Source of the DNA: Flavobacteriales bacterium 33_180_T64
Lineage (GTDB): Bacteria > Bacteroidota > Bacteroidia > Flavobacteriales > Flavobacteriaceae
Direction: 5' to 3'
Length of the DNA: 64,000 bases
Assembly (NCBI GenBank): GCA_002162685.1
Contig: MAAQ01000014.1
Coordinates: 372,001-436,000 of the forward strand
Both the position numbers and the translations under genes were made by a program. This document shows positions 27,835-37,527 of this stretch, one piece after another. The first letter of the stretch is position 1; each line of letters begins with the position of its first letter. The notes below the pieces were generated by a model. The model was not told the origin of the DNA and made no database searches. It saw only the letters and a program-made list of their open reading frames with translations.

Positions 27835-29313
27835 ATGGAAGAAGATTATATTAAACTCATATTTGGCTTAAAGCTAAAGCAAATAAGGACTGATAAGAAT
27901 TTATCCTTGTTTGGGTTGTCTAAACTTTCGGGTTTATCAAAGTCCTATTTAAATGAAATAGAAAATGGAAAAAAATATCCAAAACCTGATAAAATTGCTA
28001 TCCTTTCTGAAAAATTAGATGTGCCTTATGATCGAATGGTATCTCTTAAATTAGATAAAAATTTAGCGCCAATTGGAGAGATATTACAGTCTAAAATACT
28101 CAAAGAAATACCATTAGAACTTTTTGGAATTAAAGAAAGTAATTTAATTGATATTGTTGCTAATGCACCTGCTAAAGTAAATGCATTTATTAGTACAATT
28201 ATTAAAATAGCACAGCATTATAATTTTAGTAGAGAGAGTTTTTATCTTGCTTCAGTACGTTCTTTTCAAGAAGCAAATAAAAATTATTTTGAAGATTTAG
28301 AGCAAAGTGTTTTGAAGTTTGCTAAAGCTTATCAAATAGATTTGAGTCAAAGAATTACTTCTAAGGATTTAGAAGATATATTAACTGAAGAGTTTGGTTA
28401 TAGTATTGAAGGAAATGAGTTAAGCAAATATGAAGCTTTGGGTAATTTACGATCTGTGTTTGTACCAAAAACCAAAACGTTGCTACTTACAAATGAAATA
28501 GACGAAGCACAACGTACCTTTATTTACGCAAAAGAATTGGCTTATAATTTCCTTGAGATTAATGAGCGTTTATATACATTTCCGTGGATAAAATTTGACA
28601 CTTTTGATCAAGTTTTAAATAATTTTTATGCCTCTTATTTTGCAGGTGCTTTAATTATACCTAATGCTAAAATTAAAGCGCAATTAAATGAGATTTTTGA
28701 AAAAGACACTTTTGATACATCTCTCTTTTTAAGTGCTTTAGATGCGTTTAATGCTTCGCCAGAATCTTTTTATCAACGGTTAACTAATATTTTACCCAAA
28801 GGCTATAATATTGAAAATTTGTTTTTTTTAAGATTTACTCATAAAGCAAAAAGTAATAAATTTCATCTTAAAAAAGAATTGCATTTATCACATCAACATT
28901 CGCCTCGTGCTAATGAAACTAATGAGCATTATTGCAGACGTTGGGTCTCTTTAAAGTTATTAAAAAATATTAGTAAAAGTAAAAATGAACATGAATTTGA
29001 TTTGCAGATTTCTAACTATGAAAATGATGGTGCAAAATATTTAGTATTGTCGTCGGTAACTAAAGACCCTTTTAAGGATAACCATTATAGAAGTATAAGT
29101 GTTGGATTGCTAATTAATAAGCAATTGCAACGAAAACTTAATTTTTTAGCAGATCCTAAAATAAAAAATCAAGATGTAGGTGTAACTTGCGAGCGTTGTG
29201 CTATTAAAAACTGTAAGGTTAGGGAAGTTCCTGCAATTATATTAGATAAAGAAGCTAGAAACAAAAAGATAGAAAAAATTGTTGAAGAATTAAATACAAA
29301 GTTTATGTCATAA
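27835..29313 (+). CDS. XRE regulator with degenerate ImmA/IrrE domain (RamB/ScfR type)
   Basis: 492 aa from the ATG at 27835, which starts directly before the HTH; the frame extends upstream to 27784, but that part crosses the promoter. HTH at residues 6-62 (GLSKSYLNEIENGKKYPKP). The middle region is ImmA/IrrE-like, but the HExxH zinc motif is replaced by AKELAY, so it is not expected to be a protease. The C-terminal region has CERCAIKNC, a likely metal or redox cluster. Proteins of this build (RamB, ScfR) control acetate and short-chain fatty-acid metabolism, which fits the divergent aceBA operon. Confidence 0.88.
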   Translation: MEEDYIKLIFGLKLKQIRTDKNLSLFGLSKLSGLSKSYLNEIENGKKYPKPDKIAILSEKLDVPYDRMVSLKLDKNLAPIGEILQSKILKEIPLELFGIKESNLIDIVANAPAKVNAFISTIIKIAQHYNFSRESFYLASVRSFQEANKNYFEDLEQSVLKFAKAYQIDLSQRITSKDLEDILTEEFGYSIEGNELSKYEALGNLRSVFVPKTKTLLLTNEIDEAQRTFIYAKELAYNFLEINERLYTFPWIKFDTFDQVLNNFYASYFAGALIIPNAKIKAQLNEIFEKDTFDTSLFLSALDAFNASPESFYQRLTNILPKGYNIENLFFLRFTHKAKSNKFHLKKELHLSHQHSPRANETNEHYCRRWVSLKLLKNISKSKNEHEFDLQISNYENDGAKYLVLSSVTKDPFKDNHYRSISVGLLINKQLQRKLNFLADPKIKNQDVGVTCERCAIKNCKVREVPAIILDKEARNKKIEKIVEELNTKFMS

Positions 29314-29319
29314 ATGTGT

Positions 29320-29500
29320 TCCATTGTGCATGCTTAGATGCGGATTTTATGCTGAAGCGACTTAGCTTGGATGAGCAGTTTTCGGCAAAAATCTGATAGA
29401 GAAGGGACGAAACTATTTCTTCGAGTTATAAAAAGGAGTGATTTGTAAGAGGTTTTTCTTGTCTTAATTAGCACAATTAATTGCGCATAGTTTTTGATGT
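29320..29500 (+). repeat. attC-like element 13 (type C)
   Basis: Interior GCGACTTAGCTTGGATGAGC, TTTTCGGCAAAAATCTG, then GAGAAGGGACGAAACTATTTCTTCG as in elements 7 and 25. Fills most of the 301-bp gap between a plus-strand and a minus-strand gene; outer ends are diverged. No other feature is seen in that gap. Confidence 0.65.
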
Positions 29501-29614
29501 TATGTATTCTTTAATTGAATAGTAAGAATCCCTATTCTTTTAATCCGTTTTATTCCTGGCATCTAAAAGTTAAATAAAACTCATGAATGCATTGTTCCTG
29601 TTTGTAAGTTGTTA

Positions 29615-30508
29615 TTATTTTAGTTTATAAAATAATAAACGACTTTGCTTATTCATTGGCAATAAAAGCAGGTCTTTCTCTTTTATATAAGCAATATCGC
29701 CTACACTTTGTCCCACTTGAAGTACTTGTTCGGTATTGCCATCATGATCTATTAAATGAATGTTTCCGCTATTCCAATCTGAAATGATCATATGATTTTC
29801 ATCATAAAACCTAATACCATCTAGATTACCAATGATTGAGGATATAGAATCAATGGATTTTGTTACCATATCTATTCTAGACACACGACCACCATTTGGT
29901 TGACTTCCCCAAGATGCAACATACATAATGTTATCTTGAATTAATAAGCCATTGGGATTATCTAATGCAATCTCAGCCAGCCATAAACTGAAATGACCTT
30001 CTTTATCAAGTCTATAAATCTCTGATGTGCTTGTATCGGAAACAAAAACATTACCTGCATCATCAATAGCGATATCGTTTAAAAACTGAATACCATCAAG
30101 AGTGTATTTTTTAATTATTGTTCCTGTTGCTAAATCTGCTTCTACAAGTTCTGTGACATCAGAGACGTAAAGTCTATCTTTTGTAATTGCAATTCCTTTG
30201 GGATCGTTAAGTCCATTAATGAATTTTGCATTAATGAGTTTTCCATCCATGTTTACTGTAGCAATAGAGCCATCACCATCTTCGCTGTTGCCGATTAGAG
30301 ATGCATATATAATATTATTTTCAACATCATAAACAGCAGATTCACAATGTGTTAATTCTAAAGTCTCAGTGATAAAAGTTGCTGTTGGTGTTTTATAAGG
30401 TTCGACTGTAGAATTACCTTCGGTTAAAGGCGCCTCAGTAGATGTGTTGTTTTTACAGCTAGTGATAATAAGTAATACTGTAAATAAAATGTAGAAGATG
30501 TGTTTCAT
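29615..30508 (-). CDS. SMP-30/NHL-like beta-propeller lipoprotein
   Basis: 297 aa. Lipobox IITSC (lipidated Cys18), then a six-bladed propeller of the SMP-30/gluconolactonase/LRE class: NDPKGIAITKDRLYVSDVTE, FLNDIAIDDAGNVFVSDTS, NPNGLLIQDNIMYVASW, NLDGIRFYDENHMIISDW. Could be a lactonase or a non-enzymatic binding propeller. Confidence 0.82.
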   Translation of the reverse strand: MKHIFYILFTVLLIITSCKNNTSTEAPLTEGNSTVEPYKTPTATFITETLELTHCESAVYDVENNIIYASLIGNSEDGDGSIATVNMDGKLINAKFINGLNDPKGIAITKDRLYVSDVTELVEADLATGTIIKKYTLDGIQFLNDIAIDDAGNVFVSDTSTSEIYRLDKEGHFSLWLAEIALDNPNGLLIQDNIMYVASWGSQPNGGRVSRIDMVTKSIDSISSIIGNLDGIRFYDENHMIISDWNSGNIHLIDHDGNTEQVLQVGQSVGDIAYIKEKDLLLLPMNKQSRLLFYKLK

Positions 30509-30531
30509 TTTAATTCTTTTTATATATTGCT

Positions 30532-31083
30532 TTATAGTTTCCTTGCGTTTTTATGCTTTTTAAATTCCATTTGAATTAACTTTTCTAGTTCTCTAAAATC
30601 GTATTTCAATGTATTTGAAGTAATCGAAAGTGGCGTTTCGTACATATTCATATTCGCTCGCATAAGTTTAGCTTGTATTCCGTTTTTTGCCTTTCCGATA
30701 TATTTTTCTGGGTTTACAATATCTATCAGAAGAAATTTTGTTGACATCACTTGCTTTGTTTTAATTTCTGAAATATCATCCCATTTAATTAGTCCGATAC
30801 TGGAGGCATTTGAGTTATCTGTTATTCCGTTTGAATCGATAATCAGTCCGATTTTTTTGTCAAAGAATGTCTTTATTCCATACATTCCTGCTGCTCCAAA
30901 GAATAGAACCCCTACAATTCCAATAATTCTAATAATCTCGGGATTAGTAATTTTGAAAATATTAGGAATAAATTCTTCTGGATTAACTGCAATCCAAATT
31001 GCACCTGCAACGAATGCTATTGATACTAATAGGAGTGATGCTATTTTCTTTTTGCTTAATGGTATTTCAATTCGAGTATTCAA
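30532..31083 (-). CDS. STM3941 family membrane protein
   Basis: 183 aa starting from a TTG (31081-31083), since no ATG is in frame near the N-terminus. IEIPLSKKKIASLL opens the family, two transmembrane helices follow (residues about 12-30 and 48-68), then a PH-like domain (DSNGITDNSNASSIGLIKWD). Function unknown. Read in series with the SMP-30 gene 23 bp downstream. Confidence 0.8.
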   Translation of the reverse strand: MNTRIEIPLSKKKIASLLLVSIAFVAGAIWIAVNPEEFIPNIFKITNPEIIRIIGIVGVLFFGAAGMYGIKTFFDKKIGLIIDSNGITDNSNASSIGLIKWDDISEIKTKQVMSTKFLLIDIVNPEKYIGKAKNGIQAKLMRANMNMYETPLSITSNTLKYDFRELEKLIQMEFKKHKNARKL

Positions 31084-31114
31084 TTTTTCTGATTTTGAAT
31101 GAATTCAAATGCAA

Positions 31115-31232
31115 GGTAGCCGTTTTGTGTATAGTTAGAAATAAAGTTCGTAAAAGAAAATAAATCTAAGGAAAAACCGTAAGGTTTTCCGAGCACACAG
31201 AACACGAGCAATTAATTATACAGGTTAGTGCC
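31115..31232 (+). repeat. attC-like element 14 (type D)
   Basis: Left AGCCGTTTTGTGTATAGTTAG, core ATAAAGTTCGTAAAAGAAAA, internal hairpin GGAAAAACC-GTAA-GGTTTTCC (31170-31190), right CAATTAATTATACAGGTTAG. The right end overlaps the stop codon of the DinB gene at 31225. Confidence 0.7.
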
Positions 31233-31782
31233 ATTTGGCTTTATTTAAGGCTTTTTCTGCTTGTTTAATATGTCTTTCATTATGATATATTAATACTCTA
31301 AAAGTATCTCCTAACTTTAGTTTAATTAGCTTTGATATAGAAATCGCCGTTTTTGTTTTATCAAGATTCACAAATTTTGACTTGTCCAATAATTCAATTA
31401 ATTGATGTTGTTGATTTATAAATTTATGGAGCGTTTGAATATCTAGTTTTGAGTTTAATGGGTTCATTGATTTAAACGTTTTCATTTTATTTAAACTCTC
31501 ATTATATGAAACCGATTTGCTAAAATAATTTCCTAGCCAATTGCTTTTAAATAGTTCTGAATTCTTATGTTTAGAAGTTTTTATTTTATTTGTTATTTCA
31601 GGAATATAAAAATCGCCGTATCTGTTTAAATGTTCAATGCATTCTAAAGCGCTCCAATTTTCAGGACCTTGTTTCCAATTTAAAAGATTAATAGGTTGGG
31701 CCTTTAAATGTTCTACAGTGTTTAGATTCTCACGTGTAATTTCTAATAAGTCTTGCAATAATTGTTTAGATGTTGATTCCAT
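31225..31782 (-). CDS. DinB-family metal-binding protein
   Basis: 185 aa four-helix DinB_2 protein. Metal-site residues: His in ALECIEHLNRYGDFY and the pair in LIYHNERHIKQAEKAL. Only distantly like the DinB protein at 7618-8139. Its last codons lie inside attC-like element 14. Confidence 0.85.
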   Translation of the reverse strand: MESTSKQLLQDLLEITRENLNTVEHLKAQPINLLNWKQGPENWSALECIEHLNRYGDFYIPEITNKIKTSKHKNSELFKSNWLGNYFSKSVSYNESLNKMKTFKSMNPLNSKLDIQTLHKFINQQHQLIELLDKSKFVNLDKTKTAISISKLIKLKLGDTFRVLIYHNERHIKQAEKALNKAKWH

Positions 31783-31834
31783 TATTTTTTATTACAAATT
31801 TCGATATATGGTTTGTTTAAAAACTTGATTGAAA

Positions 31835-32371
31835 TTAAGATTTTTTAATTCTTGAAAGTGTTTCAGGAGTCATTCTTAAATAGGATGCAATATATTTATT
31901 TGATATTTCTTGAAACAGTTGAGGACTCCTCTTTAAAACTCTATTATATCTTTCGATAGGAGAGGATGTGAGAAGATCTATTTCCCTTTCCATTTGTTGT
32001 AAAATAAAACTTTCTAAAACCTTAAGCCATATTTTTTTATTCTCGATAGATGATTCAATAAAAGATAGATAGGTTTTCTTATTGATAACTTTAACGGTTG
32101 TTTTCTTTAGCGCTTGAATATAGAAATCAGACGGCTTTTCATTTAAAAAGGAATCTAAAGATGCTATGAGATTGTTTTTGTATCCAAATCGTATGGTATG
32201 TTCTTCATATTCATCTATTACAAATATTCTCAAGCTTCCGTTTTTCACTAAATAGATATTAGTATCAATACTACCTTTTACTTTTAAATACTCATTACGT
32301 TTTAATTCTATTTCTTTATCCCAAAGATTTTCGTTGTTGAGTTTGTCAATTAAGTTTGAAATAGGGTTCAT
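31835..32371 (-). CDS. Crp/Fnr family regulator
   Basis: 178 aa. Cyclic-nucleotide-binding fold (YLKVKGSIDTNIYLVKNGSLR) and a C-terminal HTH (NKYIASYLRMTPETLSRIKKS). The DinB gene is 52 bp downstream and probably in the same transcript. attC-like element 15 begins 13 bp upstream of its start. Confidence 0.88.
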   Translation of the reverse strand: MNPISNLIDKLNNENLWDKEIELKRNEYLKVKGSIDTNIYLVKNGSLRIFVIDEYEEHTIRFGYKNNLIASLDSFLNEKPSDFYIQALKKTTVKVINKKTYLSFIESSIENKKIWLKVLESFILQQMEREIDLLTSSPIERYNRVLKRSPQLFQEISNKYIASYLRMTPETLSRIKKS

Positions 32372-32384
32372 ATTAGCTTGCAGA

Positions 32385-32511
32385 TAACTGTTTTATGGAT
32401 GCTTAGTAGTCTTGGAGAACTAAGTTAGCAAAAAAGAACAAAGAGCGTGTGAATTTGACAGAATTTACAGAACGAACTTTAAACACTATTAATTAAATAC
32501 TTTGTTAGTTT
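32385..32511 (+). repeat. attC-like element 15 (type A)
   Basis: Left AGATAACTGTTTTATGGATG, core AACTAAGTTAGCAAAAAAG at 32418-32436, GAATTTGACAGAATTTACAG, right CACTATTAATTAAATAC then TTTGTTAGTTT. TAAC/GTTA pair at the outer ends. 13 bp from a start, 20 bp from a stop codon. Confidence 0.78.
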
Positions 32512-32530
32512 TTTAGCCCTTTTTACCTGC

Positions 32531-33547
32531 TTATTGATTCATTTCTTTCTTTTCCCAATCATTTTTTAGATATTTTAAAGCATCTATCAGTGCTTTTTGG
32601 GAAGGTTTAGGATTAAACTCTAATTCTTTTTTTGATTTACTAATATCATAATCCTGTTTTAATCCATAAAACATATCTAAATAATGACGTTGTAACTGAG
32701 GTTCTTTTCCTGTTATTTTACTCCCAAACTCCATTAATCCTGCAACAGAGTATAATAAACATTTAGGTACTTTTTTTGGCATTTTTAATTGTAGTTCTGG
32801 GAATAATTCAGATGCTATTTTAACACTTTCTTGTAATGTAGTGTGCACTTCGTTTGAGAGAATATATCGTTCTCCATTTTTGCCTTTTAGCATAGCTTTG
32901 TATGCGCCAAAAGCAACATCCTTTACATCTACCCAATTTAATGTCACATTGGTGTCAACAGGAATTTCTCCATTTAAAATTTGATAAACAAGATTGTTGG
33001 TATAGTTCAACGTATACGCTTCACTACCTATCATTGCAGAAGGTAATATCAAAACAGTTCTGATTCCATATTTTTTCCCTAACTCAAGAGCAAGTTTATC
33101 AGAATCATTTTTAGAGTTGTAATACCAGTTTCTTCTATCTTTATTGTAGCCATTATCAACATTTGCTGGCAATTTTGTAAAGTCTAAAGATGCAACTGAA
33201 CTTACATATACAATATTTTTAATACCACATTCTTTTGCGATATCAAATACATTTTGTGTTCCTTGTACATTATTATCATAAATTTCAACTTTAGGATTTT
33301 TAGCCCACATACTAAAGTTGGCGCCTACAGCATATAAATTTGTGATGCCTTTAAATGCTTTTTTAAGTGATTCTCTATTGGTAATATCTGCTTGAATTAC
33401 GTCACAATCTAATCCTTCAAGAGATTCTTGATTATTCATATTTCTTAAAGTTGCTCTTACTTTTTGATTTTCTGAAAGTAATAATCTAACCAAATTATTA
33501 CCTAAATGTCCGTTAGCGCCTGTCACTAATGAGATTTCGTTGCTCAT
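32531..33547 (-). CDS. NAD(P)-dependent epimerase/dihydroflavonol reductase-like SDR
   Basis: 338 aa using the ATG at 33545-33547; a 7-residue upstream extension is less typical. Extended SDR: GANGHLGNNLVRLL (GxxGxxG Rossmann), VYVSSVASLD, catalytic YNSKNDSDK. Reduces or epimerises an unknown carbonyl substrate. The Crp/Fnr gene at 33606 lies upstream, 58 bp away, as a likely regulator. Confidence 0.87.
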   Translation of the reverse strand: MSNEISLVTGANGHLGNNLVRLLLSENQKVRATLRNMNNQESLEGLDCDVIQADITNRESLKKAFKGITNLYAVGANFSMWAKNPKVEIYDNNVQGTQNVFDIAKECGIKNIVYVSSVASLDFTKLPANVDNGYNKDRRNWYYNSKNDSDKLALELGKKYGIRTVLILPSAMIGSEAYTLNYTNNLVYQILNGEIPVDTNVTLNWVDVKDVAFGAYKAMLKGKNGERYILSNEVHTTLQESVKIASELFPELQLKMPKKVPKCLLYSVAGLMEFGSKITGKEPQLQRHYLDMFYGLKQDYDISKSKKELEFNPKPSQKALIDALKYLKNDWEKKEMNQ

Positions 33548-33605
33548 GTTTTTGTTTTGTTTGAGCAAATATCAATAGCTTTTAAGAATTTAAAAATAAC
33601 ATTTG

Positions 33606-34175
33606 TTAGAAAGTGATTTGTTTCCTTATCCGACTTAAGGATTGAGGTTCAATACCTAAAAAAGAAGCAATATTATCTACAGAAACGTTTAATGCTAACT
33701 TTGGGTATTGATTTATAAATTTTAGGTAACGTTCTTTAGCAGTTAAAATTTGAAAATCTTTAACACGTTCTAATTTACAGCTTAAATGTTCATTGGTAAC
33801 TGTTTTTACAAAATCATTCCAAAAGGTGGTGCTTTCTTGTAAAAGTTCAAAGTCAAGTTTAGATATTTTTACGAGTGTACAATCGGTAATCGTTTCGTAA
33901 TAATCTAAGGAAGGTGTTTCGCTCATAAAACTATCTAATGATGTAAAAAAATCTTGTTCAGGAACTAAATGTTGAATTACTAATTTACCATCTATGTTTT
34001 GATACCCTTTTACAATTCCTATACTTAAAAAATAAACATAACGTTCAATTTTTCCTGCTTCTAAAAGTTTTGTTTGCGCAGGAACATTTACTGTAATAAA
34101 GCATTTTTCAAGTAAATTAATATCATCATTAGTTAAAGTAAAGCGTGATTGAATATAGTTTATAAGGTTTTTCAT
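33606..34175 (-). CDS. Crp/Fnr family regulator
   Basis: 189 aa. Ligand-binding jelly roll (LLEAGKIERYVYFLSIGIVK) with DCTLVKISKLDFELL, and HTH VDNIASFLGIEPQSLSRIRKQ. Precedes the SDR gene in the same direction. No Cys ligands for a cluster. Confidence 0.88.
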   Translation of the reverse strand: MKNLINYIQSRFTLTNDDINLLEKCFITVNVPAQTKLLEAGKIERYVYFLSIGIVKGYQNIDGKLVIQHLVPEQDFFTSLDSFMSETPSLDYYETITDCTLVKISKLDFELLQESTTFWNDFVKTVTNEHLSCKLERVKDFQILTAKERYLKFINQYPKLALNVSVDNIASFLGIEPQSLSRIRKQITF

Positions 34176-34349
34176 TAGTACGTTTTGAAATAGGATATAA
34201 CTTATTTGTGGGTGGTTTTATTTTCAATCATCTAGACAGTATTATGAGATATATTGTTACATATTATCCATTTTATTTTAATCAATTTTCTTCCAGACCC
34301 TTAAGATTTAGATAAAATCTTTAAAGGTGTTTTTCTGTTGAAGAGTTAG

Positions 34350-35507
34350 TTATTTAAATTTTAATCTGAAAAATGAAGTTTTCATTTCGATAAAGGCAAA
34401 AGTCTTCTTACTATTTACTGATTTGATTGTAATTTTATTTTTATCCTGTACTCTTAAATTTGTTAAATACTTATGAATTTCTGTGTCTTTATTTGAAGAT
34501 AAGAAATGACGACTATCTATTTCTCCGTTAACAATAATTTCAATATAAGCACCTTCATCTTCCAAAGATCTTAAAGCAATATTAGTTAACACTTCTGTGC
34601 TTGCTTTTTCCATCTTAAAGGTTAAATTAATGCTATTAATTCTTTCAATTTTTTTATAAAAAACTTCACTAGTTTGAACTTTTTTTGCCCATTTTCTTCC
34701 TGAAGTACTATAACCTAATTTTACATCCCATTTGCCAGTATAATGTTTCCCATCAGGTTTAGTCCATAGGTAAGCCGTTTTGTAGGGCATGTCAATTTTT
34801 AACTTTCCAGGATACACTTGTATAATACCAAGTTTATCTGTTATTGAAAGATTTGTATTATTGCGAGTTGATTCACCTTGAAGCATAAGTTTGCTATCAA
34901 AACAGTAAAGCATGATTGAGTAATCATCAAAAAGTGATGAATTACAACTATGTTCATAATCTCTTGTATCTAAAATATTTCTATTGCAAGTCGTTTCATC
35001 CCAATTATCAGATTTTTTACAATCTTTTAGGACTGCCTTTGTATCCCATTTAATAGGAGTAGAGTAGTTGAGATGTTCATGTATTAGGCCAATTGCATGC
35101 CCAAACTCATGTAGTACAACTCTTTTTTTACGTTTATATGTAATCGAAGATTTACTTAGCTCTCCAAGTATCATTGATGGATTATGATATCGAGCTATAT
35201 CACGAGAATCTGTTCCTATATAAGAAGAATTTCCATTTCCATTAAATGTAATAAGAATATCTGGTGTATCGGAAGTTCTTAATTTACCATAATGAAATTT
35301 AAAAGTTAAATTTGCATAATCAGTCCATTGCTTGGCAATTGTTGCTACTGATTTTTGCAAAACGTCATCACCATCTGCAAAATAGATATCTATAACTTCC
35401 CCTGTTTTCCATTTTTTCTCTCTATTAAAAACATGAGACATTTCGGGAGTAGATGAAAAGGCACAGATAGAAACTATTGATAGAATTAGGGATAAAATAA
35501 ATTTCAT
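34350..35507 (-). CDS. secreted astacin-like zinc metalloprotease
   Basis: 385 aa from the ATG at 35505-35507 (an upstream TTG is the alternative). Signal peptide MKFILSLILSIVSICAFSS, pro/catalytic region with VVLHEFGHAIGLIHEHL: HExxHxxGxxHE, the metzincin/astacin (M12A) zinc site, and a Met-turn candidate YSIMLYCF. Cys-containing segment CKKSDNWDETTC may form a disulfide. A C-terminal beta-rich domain of about 120 residues follows. Probable secreted protease. Confidence 0.85.
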   Translation of the reverse strand: MKFILSLILSIVSICAFSSTPEMSHVFNREKKWKTGEVIDIYFADGDDVLQKSVATIAKQWTDYANLTFKFHYGKLRTSDTPDILITFNGNGNSSYIGTDSRDIARYHNPSMILGELSKSSITYKRKKRVVLHEFGHAIGLIHEHLNYSTPIKWDTKAVLKDCKKSDNWDETTCNRNILDTRDYEHSCNSSLFDDYSIMLYCFDSKLMLQGESTRNNTNLSITDKLGIIQVYPGKLKIDMPYKTAYLWTKPDGKHYTGKWDVKLGYSTSGRKWAKKVQTSEVFYKKIERINSINLTFKMEKASTEVLTNIALRSLEDEGAYIEIIVNGEIDSRHFLSSNKDTEIHKYLTNLRVQDKNKITIKSVNSKKTFAFIEMKTSFFRLKFK

Positions 35508-35609
35508 TTTTTTTCTCAAAGATAATTAGTTTTTTATTTCAGTTAGTTATTCTAAAAAATAGTCTAGTTATATGAATAAACTACGCGACTCTCATCATTT
35601 TCGTCTTTA

Positions 35610-37445
35610 TCAAATAGTTTTAACAAAATCTAAAAAGACTTTTTTATGACGTTCTAAATCCATATTTGGTGAAAGTGCTACACGAGCAATATAATCTTTA
35701 TCGCCTTCTTTAGTGGTACCTTGAGTAGATGTTGCAGGGATGGTCCAATAACACCCTTTTAACTGCCCGTAGCTTACACAGTATTTACTTTCATTAGGGA
35801 TTTCTTTAATCATTAGATTAATTAACCTAAGATTTAATGCTCTTTTATAGGTTTCTTTTTCTTCATCAGTATTCCCTTTTGTAGGGAGGTCTAATGAAAA
35901 TACAGAAGGCGTAAATCCTTGTTTTGCTAATTCTTCTGAAACAAAATTGATTTTCGCTTTAGGTAAAGTCTCGTTCACGAAGTTTACAAATTCACGTGTG
36001 TTTTTATAGGCATCATGGATTCTTTGATTCATAGAAGGCAATTGTTTTGCTAATATGTCATACTGAAGATCTGTAGCCTCATTATCACAAAGCCTCAGAT
36101 GCAATTCTATGTTATCCATCAAAGCCTCAGCTTTTTTATTTGCGACACAGTAGCCAGCTGTACATTTTCCACCACTCGGAAATTTAGATCCACTAACATA
36201 TGAAATGGTTTTCACCGTTGAAAGCATATCATCTTCACCTAAAAAATGAACGTTAGGACAAAATGTTTGATCTAAAATAAAAACGGGAGCTATAGCTATT
36301 TCACCAGTTCCTGTTTTTCGTTTCTGACTTAAAACATCTTTTAATTTTATAAGATCAGGAACTTCAACTCTTGGGTTTGTTGGAATTTCAGCGATGATGT
36401 ATGGAATTGCATTTTCTTTAGCAATTTTATCTAAAATGATATCAATACTTTGAACCATGTCATTACCACCATCAACTGGTAAATCTACGACTTCCACATT
36501 ATCAATACAAGCAGCAATTCGTCTTGCTTGGTCATTTGTTCCACCATAACAATTTGGAGGAACAATAAATTTAATATCTTTTCCTTTATGATTTTCTAAT
36601 GCATTATGAACAAGTCCCATAGCAATAGCATATTGAATTGATAAGCCACTAGAACCAACTATAGCCTTGGTATTTGCACCAGTAATCTTATTAATTGTAT
36701 TTAAAACACTTGCTTTGTTGTTCTCAACATTACGGTTCTTTTCAGAAGAAGGTTTCCCTACAAGAGTATTTAAAATTTCAAGACAGTTGACTGGAGTCAT
36801 TGCAATAGTCTCTCGTCTTCTTACATGCTGAATTTCTGACACATAATTGTTATTTTGTTCACCATTAACGAGTACAATACTTCCTAACAGAGAATCAATA
36901 TTGATGTAAAAATCATAATTTGAAGCGAGGTGAAAATTGCAGAGATTGTCTTGTTCTGAAATAAAAATGGTAGTTCCCTCAAAATTTGAAACCTCATCAG
37001 CTGCTTTCTTTAAATCAAATTTATAACCGTAAATATCTCGTATGACCTCAGCATCAAAAAATGCAGGTAATTCACCATTATAAATTATTTGAGTGTTTTT
37101 GTTCGTCAATAAATTTTTTCTCAAAACTGCTAAAATAGGAGTAGTTTGTGATGAAAAACTGATAACATTTTGCGGGTTTAGATTGTTTAAGTTAGCAATA
37201 ATCCATTCTAGTACACACGATAATGGATGACCTAATCGAATATAATCATATGCTGTAGGTAATTTATGGAGTACCGATGATTCAGAATTATTGTCATTAA
37301 ATAAGATCTCGAATTGTTCTAAGAATTGAGTTTTGGCCAATTTTTCATCATAAATATCTAATCGATGGGTTGTTAGACTCAGCCATCCCATTGGCATATT
37401 TTCTAATACATCTTTAATAAAACTTAACATTTTATTATCTTCCAT
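35610..37445 (-). CDS. PLP-dependent enzyme, Cys/Met-metabolism fold type I, with N-terminal extension
   Basis: 611 aa using the ATG at 37443-37445, which has an unusually good Shine-Dalgarno sequence (AAAGGAGAGAATT) in front; the frame continues 9 codons upstream. The C-terminal 370 residues are a cystathionine-synthase/lyase-like fold: GSSGLSIQYAIAMGLVHNAL, ILDQTFCPNVHF (Asp contacting PLP), and VSGSKFPSGGKCTAG with the Schiff-base Lys. The first 230 residues are extra compared with the 380-420 aa family norm. Substrate unknown. Confidence 0.8.
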   Translation of the reverse strand: MEDNKMLSFIKDVLENMPMGWLSLTTHRLDIYDEKLAKTQFLEQFEILFNDNNSESSVLHKLPTAYDYIRLGHPLSCVLEWIIANLNNLNPQNVISFSSQTTPILAVLRKNLLTNKNTQIIYNGELPAFFDAEVIRDIYGYKFDLKKAADEVSNFEGTTIFISEQDNLCNFHLASNYDFYINIDSLLGSIVLVNGEQNNNYVSEIQHVRRRETIAMTPVNCLEILNTLVGKPSSEKNRNVENNKASVLNTINKITGANTKAIVGSSGLSIQYAIAMGLVHNALENHKGKDIKFIVPPNCYGGTNDQARRIAACIDNVEVVDLPVDGGNDMVQSIDIILDKIAKENAIPYIIAEIPTNPRVEVPDLIKLKDVLSQKRKTGTGEIAIAPVFILDQTFCPNVHFLGEDDMLSTVKTISYVSGSKFPSGGKCTAGYCVANKKAEALMDNIELHLRLCDNEATDLQYDILAKQLPSMNQRIHDAYKNTREFVNFVNETLPKAKINFVSEELAKQGFTPSVFSLDLPTKGNTDEEKETYKRALNLRLINLMIKEIPNESKYCVSYGQLKGCYWTIPATSTQGTTKEGDKDYIARVALSPNMDLERHKKVFLDFVKTI

Positions 37446-37527
37446 AATTCTCTCCTTTTGATAGGCCTGCAAGATACATTAATTAGATTTTTTAAAGTGT
37501 TTCAAAACGTTTTGTTTCATTGTGTCT

